Below, one piece after another: positions 1 through 7,013 of a stretch of DNA of 8,554 bases (position 1 is its first letter; the number at the start of each line of letters is the position of its first letter). The stretch is taken from assembly GCA_025353085.1 (NCBI GenBank), contig JANXRI010000125.1, positions 1-8,554 on the forward strand, given 5' to 3'. This DNA is from Betaproteobacteria bacterium (GTDB taxonomy: Bacteria > Pseudomonadota > Gammaproteobacteria > Burkholderiales > SG8-41). A model generated the notes under the pieces. The model saw nothing but the letters and a program-made list of their open reading frames with translations, was not told where the DNA came from and searched no databases. A program made the position numbers and the translations under genes.

Positions 1-2
1 AG

Positions 3-71
3 GAGTTTCGCGACGGTTACGAACAGGTGAATCGCAAGGAGCAGCAGATCGCGCATGAGTGCGAACGGTAG
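3..71 (+). CDS. Possible C-terminal end of an unknown protein (5' part outside the window)
   Basis: Reading from base 3, 22 sense codons run to a TAG at 69-71 and end in KEQQIAHECER. The other two plus-strand frames close after 9 and 18 codons. The stretch is rich in charged residues with mostly G or C in third positions, as in a real coding tail, but it is too short to assign to a family. If real, the gene points in the same direction as amidase 1 and ends 210 bases before its start. This is a weak call, because 22 codons can stay open by chance in DNA of this composition. Confidence 0.35.
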   Translation, partial: EFRDGYEQVNRKEQQIAHECER

Positions 72-116
72 CACACGCGCCAATCTCTGCAAGACTGTGC
101 GGCAACGCCCCTTCAG

Positions 117-129
117 GCTAATATTTAGC
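117..129. repeat. Short inverted repeat GCTAA-TAT-TTAGC
   Basis: Perfect 5-bp arms (117-121 and 125-129) flank a 3-base centre. It lies in the leader between the possible upstream gene end (71) and amidase 1 (282), in an AT-rich island of otherwise GC-rich DNA. A 3-base loop with a 5-bp stem and no following T-run is too weak to call a terminator. The symmetry would suit half of an operator. Function unknown. Confidence 0.3.
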
Positions 130-185
130 ATTTCGCACCCCGCACGTAACGTCCCAACATCCACGACGCGACTATTGCGGCGTAC

Positions 186-209
186 AGTCATTTTTTGACT
201 CCTGCGTCA
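186..209. promoter_or_regulatory. Candidate operator/promoter: AGTCA-TTTTT-TGACT plus a third GTCA half-site
   Basis: A perfect 15-base inverted repeat (arms 186-190 and 196-200, T5 centre) is followed by another GTCA at 206-209, so GTCA/TGAC half-sites occur three times in 24 bases with alternating orientation. The right arm also forms TTGACT (195-200), five of six matches to a sigma-70 -35 box. The best -10-like hexamer downstream, TACTAT at 231-236, is 30 bases away and so is not properly spaced. The site lies 73 bases before the amidase 1 ATG and is the most structured part of the leader. The regulatory role is inferred from position and symmetry only. Confidence 0.3.
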
Positions 210-281
210 ACCTTTCATTCAGCGGTAAACTACTATGGAGCAAAGTACAAAGTAATACCCACATCGACGGACAACCGAACC

Positions 282-1940
282 ATGGATTTTCACCAACTGA
301 CTATCTCCACTGCGGCGCGGCTAATCGAACAGCGGCAGATTTCGTGCGTTGAACTAACGCAGGCGCTGCTCGACCGTGTCGCGGCACTCGACTCGCAGAT
401 CAACGCATTTATCACCGTCACCGGGGAACTCGCCTTAAAACAGGCGCGCGCGGCAGAAGCCGAAATCAGCGCGGGCCGCTACCGAGGCCCCATGCATGGT
501 ATCCCGTTTGCGCTGAAGGACATCATCAACACCGCGGGCATACTCACCTCGGGACATTCCAAGATCGCCATCGATAATTTTCCTGCGCACGATGCGACCG
601 TGGTGACCAGACTTTACAATGCTGGCGCCGTACTGCTGGGCAAGCTGTCGACACACGAATTCGCACACGGTGGACCTTCGTTCGACCTGCCGTGGCCGCC
701 AGCGCGCAATCCGTGGAACCCGGCGCATTTCACCGGTAGCTCCAGCACCGGCCCCGGCGCTGCGGTTGCCGCAGGCTTTGCGCCTCTGACTTTGGGCACT
801 GATACCGGCGGCTCTATACGCATACCCGCAGCATTGTGCGGCATAGCCGGATTCAAACCGACCTACGGCCTCGTCAGCCGTCATGGCGTCATTCCGAATT
901 CTTACAGCTTCGATCATTGCGGCCCGCTCGCATGGACCGTGGAGGACTGCGCGATCGGGCTGGGCGCCGTCGCCGGTTACGACCGCAACGATCCCACCAG
1001 TGCGAATCGACCGGTGCCCGACTACCGTGCGGCGCTTGTTCGCGACGTGCGCGGCTTGCGCATCGGCGTCATCCGCCACTTTTGGGAAGAGGACGCGCCT
1101 GTCAATGCGGAACTTGCAGCCGCACTGGATACCGCCGTCAAAGTGTTCGGCGAACTCGGTGCACGCGTCAGCAACGTGCGCATGCGTCATCTGCAGGACT
1201 ACTACGACGTGAAACAAGTGATAGCAGAGAGCGAAATTTTTTCCGTGCACCAACGCGATCTCGTGACCCGGCCGCAGGACTTCGGCGCCGACTTTCTCGG
1301 TCGCACGCTGGCGGCCTGTTTGTTCACGTCAGCGGATTACGTTAACGCGCAACGTCTGCGCCGGCAAATGCTGGATGAGTTCGAGCAACTCTACGGGCAG
1401 TACGACGTGCTGCTAACCGCAGCGGGCGGCCCAGCCCCACGCCTCGACCAACAAGCGGGCAACGGCTTTGCGCAAAAATGGGAGCGCCCGAATGTCTATC
1501 CGCCGTTCACGGTATCGGGCGGCCCCGCATTGGCCATATGCGTCGGATTCAGCGTCTCCGGACTGCCGCTGTCCATGCAACTCGCTGGCAAGCCGTTCGA
1601 TGATGCAACCATACTACGCGCCGGACACGCTTACGAGCAAGCAACACCGTGGCGCGAACGGCGCCCTGCACTTATGCCGGGGGTAGCGCGCGTGCCGGTC
1701 ACGCCGCGTCCGCGCCCGACAGGGACTCTGGGCGCAGACCACGGCATGCGCGAACAAACCCGGCGTTGCGCGGAACGCGCGGGGTTGAAGCTTTCCGCCG
1801 ATCAATTCGCGTTGCTCTACGAGTCTGCGCCTTTCGTGCTGGCGATGGCGCAACGTGTAGCCGGCAAGTTCCCGTGGCAGTTAGAGCCCGCCGGCATGTT
1901 TTCCGCGAGCGGGCGCCTTGCCGAGCCAAAACGTTCGTGA
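282..1940 (+). CDS. Amidase-signature family hydrolase (amidase 1) with extra C-terminal helical segment
   Basis: A 552-residue, probably cytoplasmic amidase-signature enzyme of the Ser-cisSer-Lys type, hydrolysing a C-N amide bond in an unidentified small substrate. Visible family blocks are MHGIPFALKD with Lys79, the Gly/Ser segment TGSSSTGPGA (151-160) with cis-Ser Ser154, and GTDTGGSIR with nucleophile Ser178. By eye about half of its residues match amidase 2 at 5981-4341. The Gly/Ser segment is unusual: amidase 2 reads TGGSSSGSAA at the same place, so this copy has Gly to Ser, Ser to Thr, Ser to Pro and Ala to Gly changes, while the triad is kept. After the catalytic core (to about 462), a Pro/Arg-rich linker leads to an Ala/Leu-rich helical segment (497-526). 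The start is the ATG at 282, chosen because residue 1 onward aligns with amidase 2; an in-frame TTG at 195 would add 29 unrelated residues. No Shine-Dalgarno sequence is evident. The exact substrate is unknown; GatA is unlikely because no GatB or GatC is nearby. Confidence 0.9.
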   Translation: MDFHQLTISTAARLIEQRQISCVELTQALLDRVAALDSQINAFITVTGELALKQARAAEAEISAGRYRGPMHGIPFALKDIINTAGILTSGHSKIAIDNFPAHDATVVTRLYNAGAVLLGKLSTHEFAHGGPSFDLPWPPARNPWNPAHFTGSSSTGPGAAVAAGFAPLTLGTDTGGSIRIPAALCGIAGFKPTYGLVSRHGVIPNSYSFDHCGPLAWTVEDCAIGLGAVAGYDRNDPTSANRPVPDYRAALVRDVRGLRIGVIRHFWEEDAPVNAELAAALDTAVKVFGELGARVSNVRMRHLQDYYDVKQVIAESEIFSVHQRDLVTRPQDFGADFLGRTLAACLFTSADYVNAQRLRRQMLDEFEQLYGQYDVLLTAAGGPAPRLDQQAGNGFAQKWERPNVYPPFTVSGGPALAICVGFSVSGLPLSMQLAGKPFDDATILRAGHAYEQATPWRERRPALMPGVARVPVTPRPRPTGTLGADHGMREQTRRCAERAGLKLSADQFALLYESAPFVLAMAQRVAGKFPWQLEPAGMFSASGRLAEPKRS

Positions 1941-1968
1941 ACACATCAGAGAGCCAGAGACAACATTC

Positions 1969-3342
1969 ATGACACTTGCAGAGGAACTGGCGCGGCGCAT
2001 CGTCGCGACACGGCATGCGGACATCACACCGGAAGCCGTCGACTACGCGAAAATAGGTTTGCTCGACACTCTCGGCGTGGCACTTGCGGGTTCGCGAGAA
2101 GATGCATCGCGTATCGGTGAAACGATATGCGCATCCGAACCGGGACCGAGCACAATCTTCGGCCGCGACCGGCGGGTCAATCCGCTCGCCGCGGCATTCG
2201 TCAACGGCATCGCCGCCAACGTGCTCGATTACGATGATTGCACCGATCATCTCGGCGGCCATCCATCGGCACCGGTGTTGCCCGCACTGATCGCGCTCGG
2301 AGAGAAAATGAATGCAAGCGGCCGCGATTTGCTGCTCGCCTACGTCGTCGGTTTCGAGACGGAAACACAGATCGCGAAAGGTGTGAACTTTCATCACTAC
2401 GAGAAAGGCTGGCACGCGACAGCAACGTTGGGAATATTCGGAGCCGCAGCCGGATGCGCGAAGCTACTGAAGCTTGATGCGCGGCAAACAGCGACCGCTC
2501 TTTCGCTAGGTGCGTCATTTTCCTGCGGGCTCAAATCCAATCTCGGCTCAATGGCGAAATCTCTGCATGTCGGCCACGCCGCGCGAAACGGAATGCTCGC
2601 TGCATTACTTGGGCAAGAGGGCTATACCGCAAATGCCGACGCGCTCGAACATGAACAGGGTTTCCTCAATGTCTACAATTCGGCAGGCAATTACTCAATC
2701 GCACGCATACTTGAAAAATGGGGCACGCCGTTCGACATCGCGCTACCCGGAATCTCGATTAAGCAATACCCGTGCTGCGTCAGCGTGCAATCTGCCATCG
2801 ATGCATTGCTCGCCCTGGTGCACATGCACGATATTGGACCTAAACAAGTCACGCGCGTCGATACACTGACCTACGCGCGTCGCCTCGCGCACACTAATCG
2901 TCCCCAGCCGCGAAGTTCGCTGGACGCGAAGCTCTCGCTGCAATACTGTCTCGCTCGCGCACTCGTGAGTCGCGAGGTCGTTCTCGCGCATTTTGTCGGC
3001 GACGCCTACCGCGACACCGAAGTGCAACGTGTAATGACGCTCGTGCACGCGGCGGCATTTGCGCGTGACGCGCCCAGCGATAACGACGATTATGGGACCG
3101 AAGTCCGCATTTCCACTGTCGACGGGCATGTCTACGTAGGCAACATCAATCGCCCGGTCGGACATGATCCGGGCGTGCCAGTACCCGCCGCGCTACTGAA
3201 AGAGAAATTCACACGCTCCGCGCGCGAGGTACTAAACACCGATCAAGCGGCGCGCGTGTATGCGATGACGCAGGATTTCGATCAGCTGCGAAACATCAAC
3301 GAGCTGACTGCTCAACTCGCCGTTACCCCGCCGCAACGCTAG
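1969..3342 (+). CDS. MmgE/PrpD family protein (2-methylcitrate dehydratase / cis-aconitate decarboxylase / iminodisuccinate epimerase relatives)
   Basis: A 457-residue protein of normal family length. Recognisable blocks are LLDTLGVALAG (31-41), AAFVNGIAANVLDYDD (75-90), GGHPSAPVLPAL (96-107), GWHATATLG (147-155), GSMAKSLHVGHAA (193-205) and KQYPCC (265-270). By recall of cis-aconitate decarboxylase, Asp87, His98, His149, Lys197 and Lys265 fall where its active-site residues lie. The His that often follows the K-x-Y-P-x-C block is Gln274 here. Known members dehydrate, decarboxylate or epimerise small polycarboxylates, and which of these applies here cannot be read. A true prpD would normally sit with prpB and prpC, which are absent, so methylcitrate metabolism is not supported. 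The ATG at 1969 is preferred over one at 1918 because the family N-terminus begins with MTLAEEL and a weak AGAGA (1956-1960) precedes it by 8 bases. It starts 28 bases after the amidase 1 stop, so an operon is likely. Confidence 0.9.
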   Translation: MTLAEELARRIVATRHADITPEAVDYAKIGLLDTLGVALAGSREDASRIGETICASEPGPSTIFGRDRRVNPLAAAFVNGIAANVLDYDDCTDHLGGHPSAPVLPALIALGEKMNASGRDLLLAYVVGFETETQIAKGVNFHHYEKGWHATATLGIFGAAAGCAKLLKLDARQTATALSLGASFSCGLKSNLGSMAKSLHVGHAARNGMLAALLGQEGYTANADALEHEQGFLNVYNSAGNYSIARILEKWGTPFDIALPGISIKQYPCCVSVQSAIDALLALVHMHDIGPKQVTRVDTLTYARRLAHTNRPQPRSSLDAKLSLQYCLARALVSREVVLAHFVGDAYRDTEVQRVMTLVHAAAFARDAPSDNDDYGTEVRISTVDGHVYVGNINRPVGHDPGVPVPAALLKEKFTRSAREVLNTDQAARVYAMTQDFDQLRNINELTAQLAVTPPQR

Positions 3343-3349
3343 CCGCGCG

Positions 3350-4318
3350 TCACTGCAGTTCGATGTGCGCCGCACTGACAAGCTCGGTCCATTTTATGAT
3401 CTCGCGGCGCAGCAATTCCTGAAATTCGTCAGGTGAATTGCCTGCCGGATCCGCGCCCTGCGTTTTCAAGCGATCCTTCACGTCCGCCATTTCGAGCACC
3501 TTTAGGATTTCTGTGTTGAGCCTGCGCACCACGCCACTAGGCGTGCCGTGCGGCGCCAGCACTCCATACCAGGTACCGGCTTCATAGCCGCGCAAGCCTG
3601 CCTCGGCAACCGTCGGCACATGCGGCAAAAGAGATGAACGCTTGCTGCCAGTCACTGCGATCGCTTTGAGCTTTTTCCCGTTGATCTGTGCCATCACGAG
3701 ACCCACGTCTGCAAACGAAATTTCAATCTGCCCGCCGATGAGGTCGGTGATCGCGGGTGCAAGTCCCTTGTACGGCACGTGCACCATGTTCACGCCAGCC
3801 ATGCTCATGAACAGCTCGCCGGCGAGGTGCGGGGACCCGCCGGTTCCCGAAGAACCAAACGATAGTTTTCCGGGCCGGCTTTTCGCGAGCGCAATCAATT
3901 CCGTGACCGAGTTCGCGGGAACCGACGGATGCAACGTGACGCAAAACGGACTCGATGCCACGAGTGCGACCGGCGCGAAATCGCGCAACGTGTCGAACGG
4001 GAGCGATTTAAAAACCGCCGGGCTGATCGTAAGTGCGCCTGCGGCACCCAGCAGAAGCGTATAACCATCGGGTGCCGATTTCGCCACGAGTTCATTGGCA
4101 ATCGCGCCGTTGGCCCCCGGCTTGTTGTCTACCACAACTGCCTGGCCAAGCAAATCGGTCAGCTTGGCTGCCAGCACGCGCGCCACGAAATCGGCTCCGC
4201 CGCCGGCCGCATACTGGACCACTATGCGCACATTGCGCGCCGGATAAGTCTGCGCATCGCATGTTCCGGTTACGCCCAGGCTTCCGACGAACAACAAGCC
4301 ATATCCCAGCCGCCTCAT
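3350..4318 (-). CDS. TctC/Bug-family periplasmic solute-binding protein 1
   Basis: A 322-residue periplasmic receptor of the tripartite tricarboxylate transporter (TctC/Bug) family, which binds small carboxylates or amino-acid-like ligands. The N-terminus is a signal peptide: MRRLG, a hydrophobic core to about residue 18, and likely cleavage after CDA at 22, leaving QTYPARNVRIVV. Family blocks follow: AAGGGADFVAR (38-48), VVDNKPGANG (62-71), APDGYTLLLG (82-91), GSSGTGGSPHLAGELF (155-170), VPYKGLAPAITDLIGG (181-196) and LLPHVPTVAEAGLRGYE (230-246). The start is the second of two tandem ATGs because a strong GGGGG lies just upstream of both and is better spaced for the second. It is the last gene of the minus-strand trio, 22 bases after the amidase 2 stop. 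No TctA or TctB gene is in view, so it may be an orphan receptor. The ligand is unknown. Confidence 0.93.
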   Translation of the reverse strand: MRRLGYGLLFVGSLGVTGTCDAQTYPARNVRIVVQYAAGGGADFVARVLAAKLTDLLGQAVVVDNKPGANGAIANELVAKSAPDGYTLLLGAAGALTISPAVFKSLPFDTLRDFAPVALVASSPFCVTLHPSVPANSVTELIALAKSRPGKLSFGSSGTGGSPHLAGELFMSMAGVNMVHVPYKGLAPAITDLIGGQIEISFADVGLVMAQINGKKLKAIAVTGSKRSSLLPHVPTVAEAGLRGYEAGTWYGVLAPHGTPSGVVRRLNTEILKVLEMADVKDRLKTQGADPAGNSPDEFQELLRREIIKWTELVSAAHIELQ

Positions 4319-4322
4319 CATT

Positions 4323-4330
4323 CCCCCTTT
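4323..4330 (-). promoter_or_regulatory. Ribosome binding site of Bug protein 1 (AAAGGGGG)
   Basis: On the minus strand AAAGGGGG ends 1 base before the first ATG (4321) and 4 bases before the second (4318). The very short distance argues against the first ATG and for the second. It is the clearest Shine-Dalgarno-like site of the minus-strand genes, and it lies in the short gap after amidase 2. Confidence 0.6.
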
Positions 4331-4340
4331 GCCTGTTCGA

Positions 4341-5981
4341 TCACATCAGTGAAAATGTAGTGGCCATTTCATCACCCTTGCCATGATTATGCGGTATGCG
4401 TTGCGCCAGAGCGAGCGCGTAAGGCGTGGATTCCAGCAATAGCGCGAAGTGCTCGTCGCTTAAGTTGAGCCCGGCGCGCGCCGCCGCAGTAGCGGCAATT
4501 TCACGCAGCTTCGGTTCCGGATTCGGCAATGACGATGGTACATGTGAGTCAACTGGGATGACGGGCGCGGGCGCGCTGGCCGACAGTTGCGGCCGCTGTT
4601 GCCGCCAGCGCGTCGCATTTTCGTATGCGTACGCAATCCGCAGCACTGTAGCATCGCCCCACGGACGGCCGACGATTTGCATGCCCAGCGGCAGGCCGCC
4701 GCGACTGAAGCCGCAACACTGGGCCAACGCGGGTGCCCCGGTCACGCTGGCAAGCGCGCCGAGTCCGGGCTTCAGCCATTTGTCCGCGGCGCCGATGCTC
4801 TTATGGTCCGCGAGCCTCGGCGCCGGACCCGCGCCGATCGTTATGATTGCATCATAGTCCCGGTATACACCTTGCATTTCCTGCAGCATGCGGTGACGCT
4901 CGCGCTGCGCGCCCACATAGTCACCCGCCGTAAAGAGGCATGCAGGCAGGCAGCGAGAGAGAAAATGATGGCCGTAATCGCCCGGTCGATCGCGTAAATG
5001 CTGAAGATGCAGCGAGAAGAGTTCGGACTCCGTGATCATGATGCGCACGGCGTAATATTCGTGCAGAGAACGCAAGCGCGTTTCTCCGACTTTTGCCCCA
5101 AGTTCGTCGAACACCTTGAGCGCAGCATCAACTGCGATCCGCAGTTCGTCGCCTGTTTGCAGATCTTCTTCTGAAAAATGGCGCACAAATCCTACTCGCA
5201 TGCCGACGATGCCGGCGCGCAACTGCGGAAACAAGTCCGGAAGCGTAAAACGCGCGCTCGCGCGATCTTTGGGATCGTGACCCGCAAGCACTTGCAGCAT
5301 GATGGCGGCGTCCTCCACCGTCCAAGTGATCGGACCGACATGGTCGCAATTTTCGGAAAACGGAATCACACCTGTCCGGCTGACGAGTCCGAAAGTCGGC
5401 TTGAAGCCGACCGTGCCGCACAGCCACGACGGACTCCTGATCGAGCCGCCGGTATCTGTTCCCAGCGCTCCCGCAACGAGACCCGCCGCGACAGCGGCAG
5501 CCGAGCCGCTGCTCGATCCGCCGGTGAAATGCGCCGTGTTCCACGGATTGCGCGCGGGCGGCCACGGCAAATCGAAGGACGGTCCGCCGTGCGCGAGTTC
5601 GTGCGTAGCGAGTTTGCCGAGCAGCACGCCGCCCGCCTCATAAAGTCGGGTGACCACTGTCGCGTCGGCAACCGGAATATTTTCTGCAAATACTCTCGAA
5701 TGCGCGGTCGTCAGGATGCCGCGCGTGTCAATCATGTCCTTCAGCCCGAACGGGATGCCATGCATGGGACCTCGCAAATGTCCCGCCGCGATTTCGGCCT
5801 CGGCCTTGCGCGCTTGCTCCCGTGCAAGTTCCGCGGTCAACGTAATGAACGCATTGAGTTGTGGATCGAGCGACGCAATCCGCGCAAGATAGGCGTCCGT
5901 CAGTTCCACCGGCGACAATTTCTTTGTCGCGATCAACGCGGCTGCCTGCGCAATCGTCAAAAAACACAGATCGTGTGTCAT
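4341..5981 (-). CDS. Amidase-signature family hydrolase (amidase 2) with extra C-terminal helical segment
   Basis: A 546-residue cytoplasmic amidase of the Ser-cisSer-Lys type with the full canonical motif set: MHGIPFGLKD with Lys81, TGGSSSGSAAAVAAG (153-167) with cis-Ser Ser156, and GTDTGGSIR with nucleophile Ser180. It is a paralogue of amidase 1, with shared stretches such as AHGGPSFDLPWPPARNPWN. The core ends near residue 464. A Pro-rich linker (about 465-490) then leads to the helical segment 500-529, again like amidase 1. The start at 5981 (MTHDL) is chosen by alignment with amidase 1. In-frame starts at 6011 (ATG) and 6020 (TTG) would overlap the end of Bug gene 2, and none of the three has a visible ribosome binding site. 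It is the middle gene of the minus-strand trio, with Bug protein 2 before it (66-base gap) and Bug protein 1 after it (22 bases). The substrate is unknown; neighbouring carboxylate receptors suggest an amidated or N-acyl carboxylate (inference). Confidence 0.92.
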   Translation of the reverse strand: MTHDLCFLTIAQAAALIATKKLSPVELTDAYLARIASLDPQLNAFITLTAELAREQARKAEAEIAAGHLRGPMHGIPFGLKDMIDTRGILTTAHSRVFAENIPVADATVVTRLYEAGGVLLGKLATHELAHGGPSFDLPWPPARNPWNTAHFTGGSSSGSAAAVAAGLVAGALGTDTGGSIRSPSWLCGTVGFKPTFGLVSRTGVIPFSENCDHVGPITWTVEDAAIMLQVLAGHDPKDRASARFTLPDLFPQLRAGIVGMRVGFVRHFSEEDLQTGDELRIAVDAALKVFDELGAKVGETRLRSLHEYYAVRIMITESELFSLHLQHLRDRPGDYGHHFLSRCLPACLFTAGDYVGAQRERHRMLQEMQGVYRDYDAIITIGAGPAPRLADHKSIGAADKWLKPGLGALASVTGAPALAQCCGFSRGGLPLGMQIVGRPWGDATVLRIAYAYENATRWRQQRPQLSASAPAPVIPVDSHVPSSLPNPEPKLREIAATAAARAGLNLSDEHFALLLESTPYALALAQRIPHNHGKGDEMATTFSLM

Positions 5982-6047
5982 GATAGGTTGAATGACATGA
6001 TTGGAGGACATGAGAAGCAACGCACCATCCGTGCGTGCTGCAATTCT

Positions 6048-7013
6048 CTACTCGAGCTTTATGCCCGCACTCTTGATCACCGCTAACCACTTTGCCGTTT
6101 CGGCGCGCAAAAACGCGGCGAATTGTTCCGGCGTGTTCGACACCGCGTCGGTGCCAGTACCTGCCAGACGCTCCTTCATTTCAGGCGCTCGCAATACCTG
6201 GACAATTGCACCATTGAGCTTCGTAACAATCTCACCGGCTGTGCCGGCAGGTAAAAGTATTCCGTTCCAGGTTATGGCCTGATAGCCCGGCAAACCATCT
6301 TCGGCTATGGTTGGCACGTTCGGCAGCAGTGGCGAGCGTCGCACGCTGGTGATACCGAGCGCCTTTAATTTTCCAGAATTCACGTGCGGCAGCGACGAAG
6401 GTAGCACGTCGAACATAATATCCACATGTCCGCCCATCAAATCGGCCACCGCCGGCGCGCCGCCCTTGTATGCGACGTGCACGATATCAACCTTGGCGAG
6501 CGACTTGAATAACTCCGCCGCGAGATGCAGCGACGTTCCCAGTCCAGGCGACGCGTAATTGAGCTGCCCTGGCTTAGCCCGCGCTAGTGAAATCAACTGT
6601 TTCACAGTTACAACGGGTACGGATGGATGCGCGACCAGGAGATTAGGCACTTCACCGATCAGGCTTACTGGCGCGAAGTCTTTTAACGGATCGTAGGCAA
6701 GCTTGGCATACAAGCTCGGGTTGGTCGCAAGCCCAGGAAACCCCATCAGCAACGTGTAACCGTCAGGTGCCGCCTTTGCTACGGATTCAATGCCGATGTT
6801 GCCAGCTGCACCAGGACGATTGTCGATGATGATGTTCTGGCCAAGCGTCTCACCGAGTTTGGGCGTGATCATGCGCGCAAGTATGTCAGCGCCACCGCCG
6901 GGCGCAAACCCGATCACCAGGCGCAATGGCTTCGCGGGATAATTTTGCGCTGCCGCCAACGACACCCATGCCGTCGTCGACGCAGCAATTAATAACAAGG
7001 CGAGTTGCTTCAT
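6048..7013 (-). CDS. TctC/Bug-family periplasmic solute-binding protein 2
   Basis: A 321-residue secreted receptor of the TctC/Bug family. Its signal peptide is MKQ followed by a hydrophobic stretch, with likely cleavage after SLAAA at residue 22 before QNYPAKPLRLVIGF. Family blocks are FAPGGGADILAR (36-47), IIDNRPGAAGN (62-72), APDGYTLLMG (82-91), GLGTSLHLAAELF (157-169) and VAYKGGAPAVADLMGG (180-195). The ATG at 7013 is chosen because it gives a clean signal peptide and has GGA 9 bases upstream; an in-frame start at 7061 would put 16 polar residues before the signal. It is the first gene of the minus-strand trio and faces the PuuE-like gene across a 128-base spacer, so a shared regulatory region is plausible. 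It is similar to Bug protein 1 but clearly not a recent duplicate. The ligand is unknown. Confidence 0.93.
   Translation of the reverse strand: MKQLALLLIAASTTAWVSLAAAQNYPAKPLRLVIGFAPGGGADILARMITPKLGETLGQNIIIDNRPGAAGNIGIESVAKAAPDGYTLLMGFPGLATNPSLYAKLAYDPLKDFAPVSLIGEVPNLLVAHPSVPVVTVKQLISLARAKPGQLNYASPGLGTSLHLAAELFKSLAKVDIVHVAYKGGAPAVADLMGGHVDIMFDVLPSSLPHVNSGKLKALGITSVRRSPLLPNVPTIAEDGLPGYQAITWNGILLPAGTAGEIVTKLNGAIVQVLRAPEMKERLAGTGTDAVSNTPEQFAAFLRAETAKWLAVIKSAGIKLE

Noticed and set aside
119..236. Sigma-70 promoter for amidase 1 (TTGACT at 195 with TACTAT at 231, or TAATAT at 119)
   Set aside because: The spacing of 30 bases between 200 and 231 is far from the usual 16-18, and TAATAT has no -35 partner. 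Only the inverted repeat is reported.
195..281. N-terminal extension of amidase 1 from a TTG at 195
   Set aside because: The 29 added residues do not match amidase 2 or the family, the TTG overlaps the inverted repeat that looks regulatory, and the ATG at 282 aligns with the paralogue's start.
435..1253. Long minus-strand open frame of 272 codons opposite amidase 1
   Set aside because: It is a mirror of the conserved amidase codons. Its product is Arg/Cys/His-rich with no family motif, and the similar antisense frame opposite amidase 2 resembles it only because the sense genes are paralogues.
1699..2415. Minus-strand open frame of 238 codons across the amidase 1 - PrpD junction
   Set aside because: It overlaps two strongly supported plus-strand genes and has Arg/Cys-rich low-quality composition. 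It is an antisense shadow.
5178..6086. Long plus-strand open frame of 302 codons opposite amidase 2
   Set aside because: Shadow of the amidase 2 gene, with unusual Arg-rich composition and no recognisable domain. Its resemblance to the antisense frame of amidase 1 follows from the sense-strand conservation.
6003..6282. Plus-strand small frame with an ideal-looking GGAGGA then ATG at 6010, reading into the antisense of Bug gene 2
   Set aside because: The frame lies wholly opposite the end of a clear Bug gene and has no promoter or family match. The GGAGGA is the complement of the TCCTCC codons near the alternative amidase 2 start, so it is most likely coincidence.
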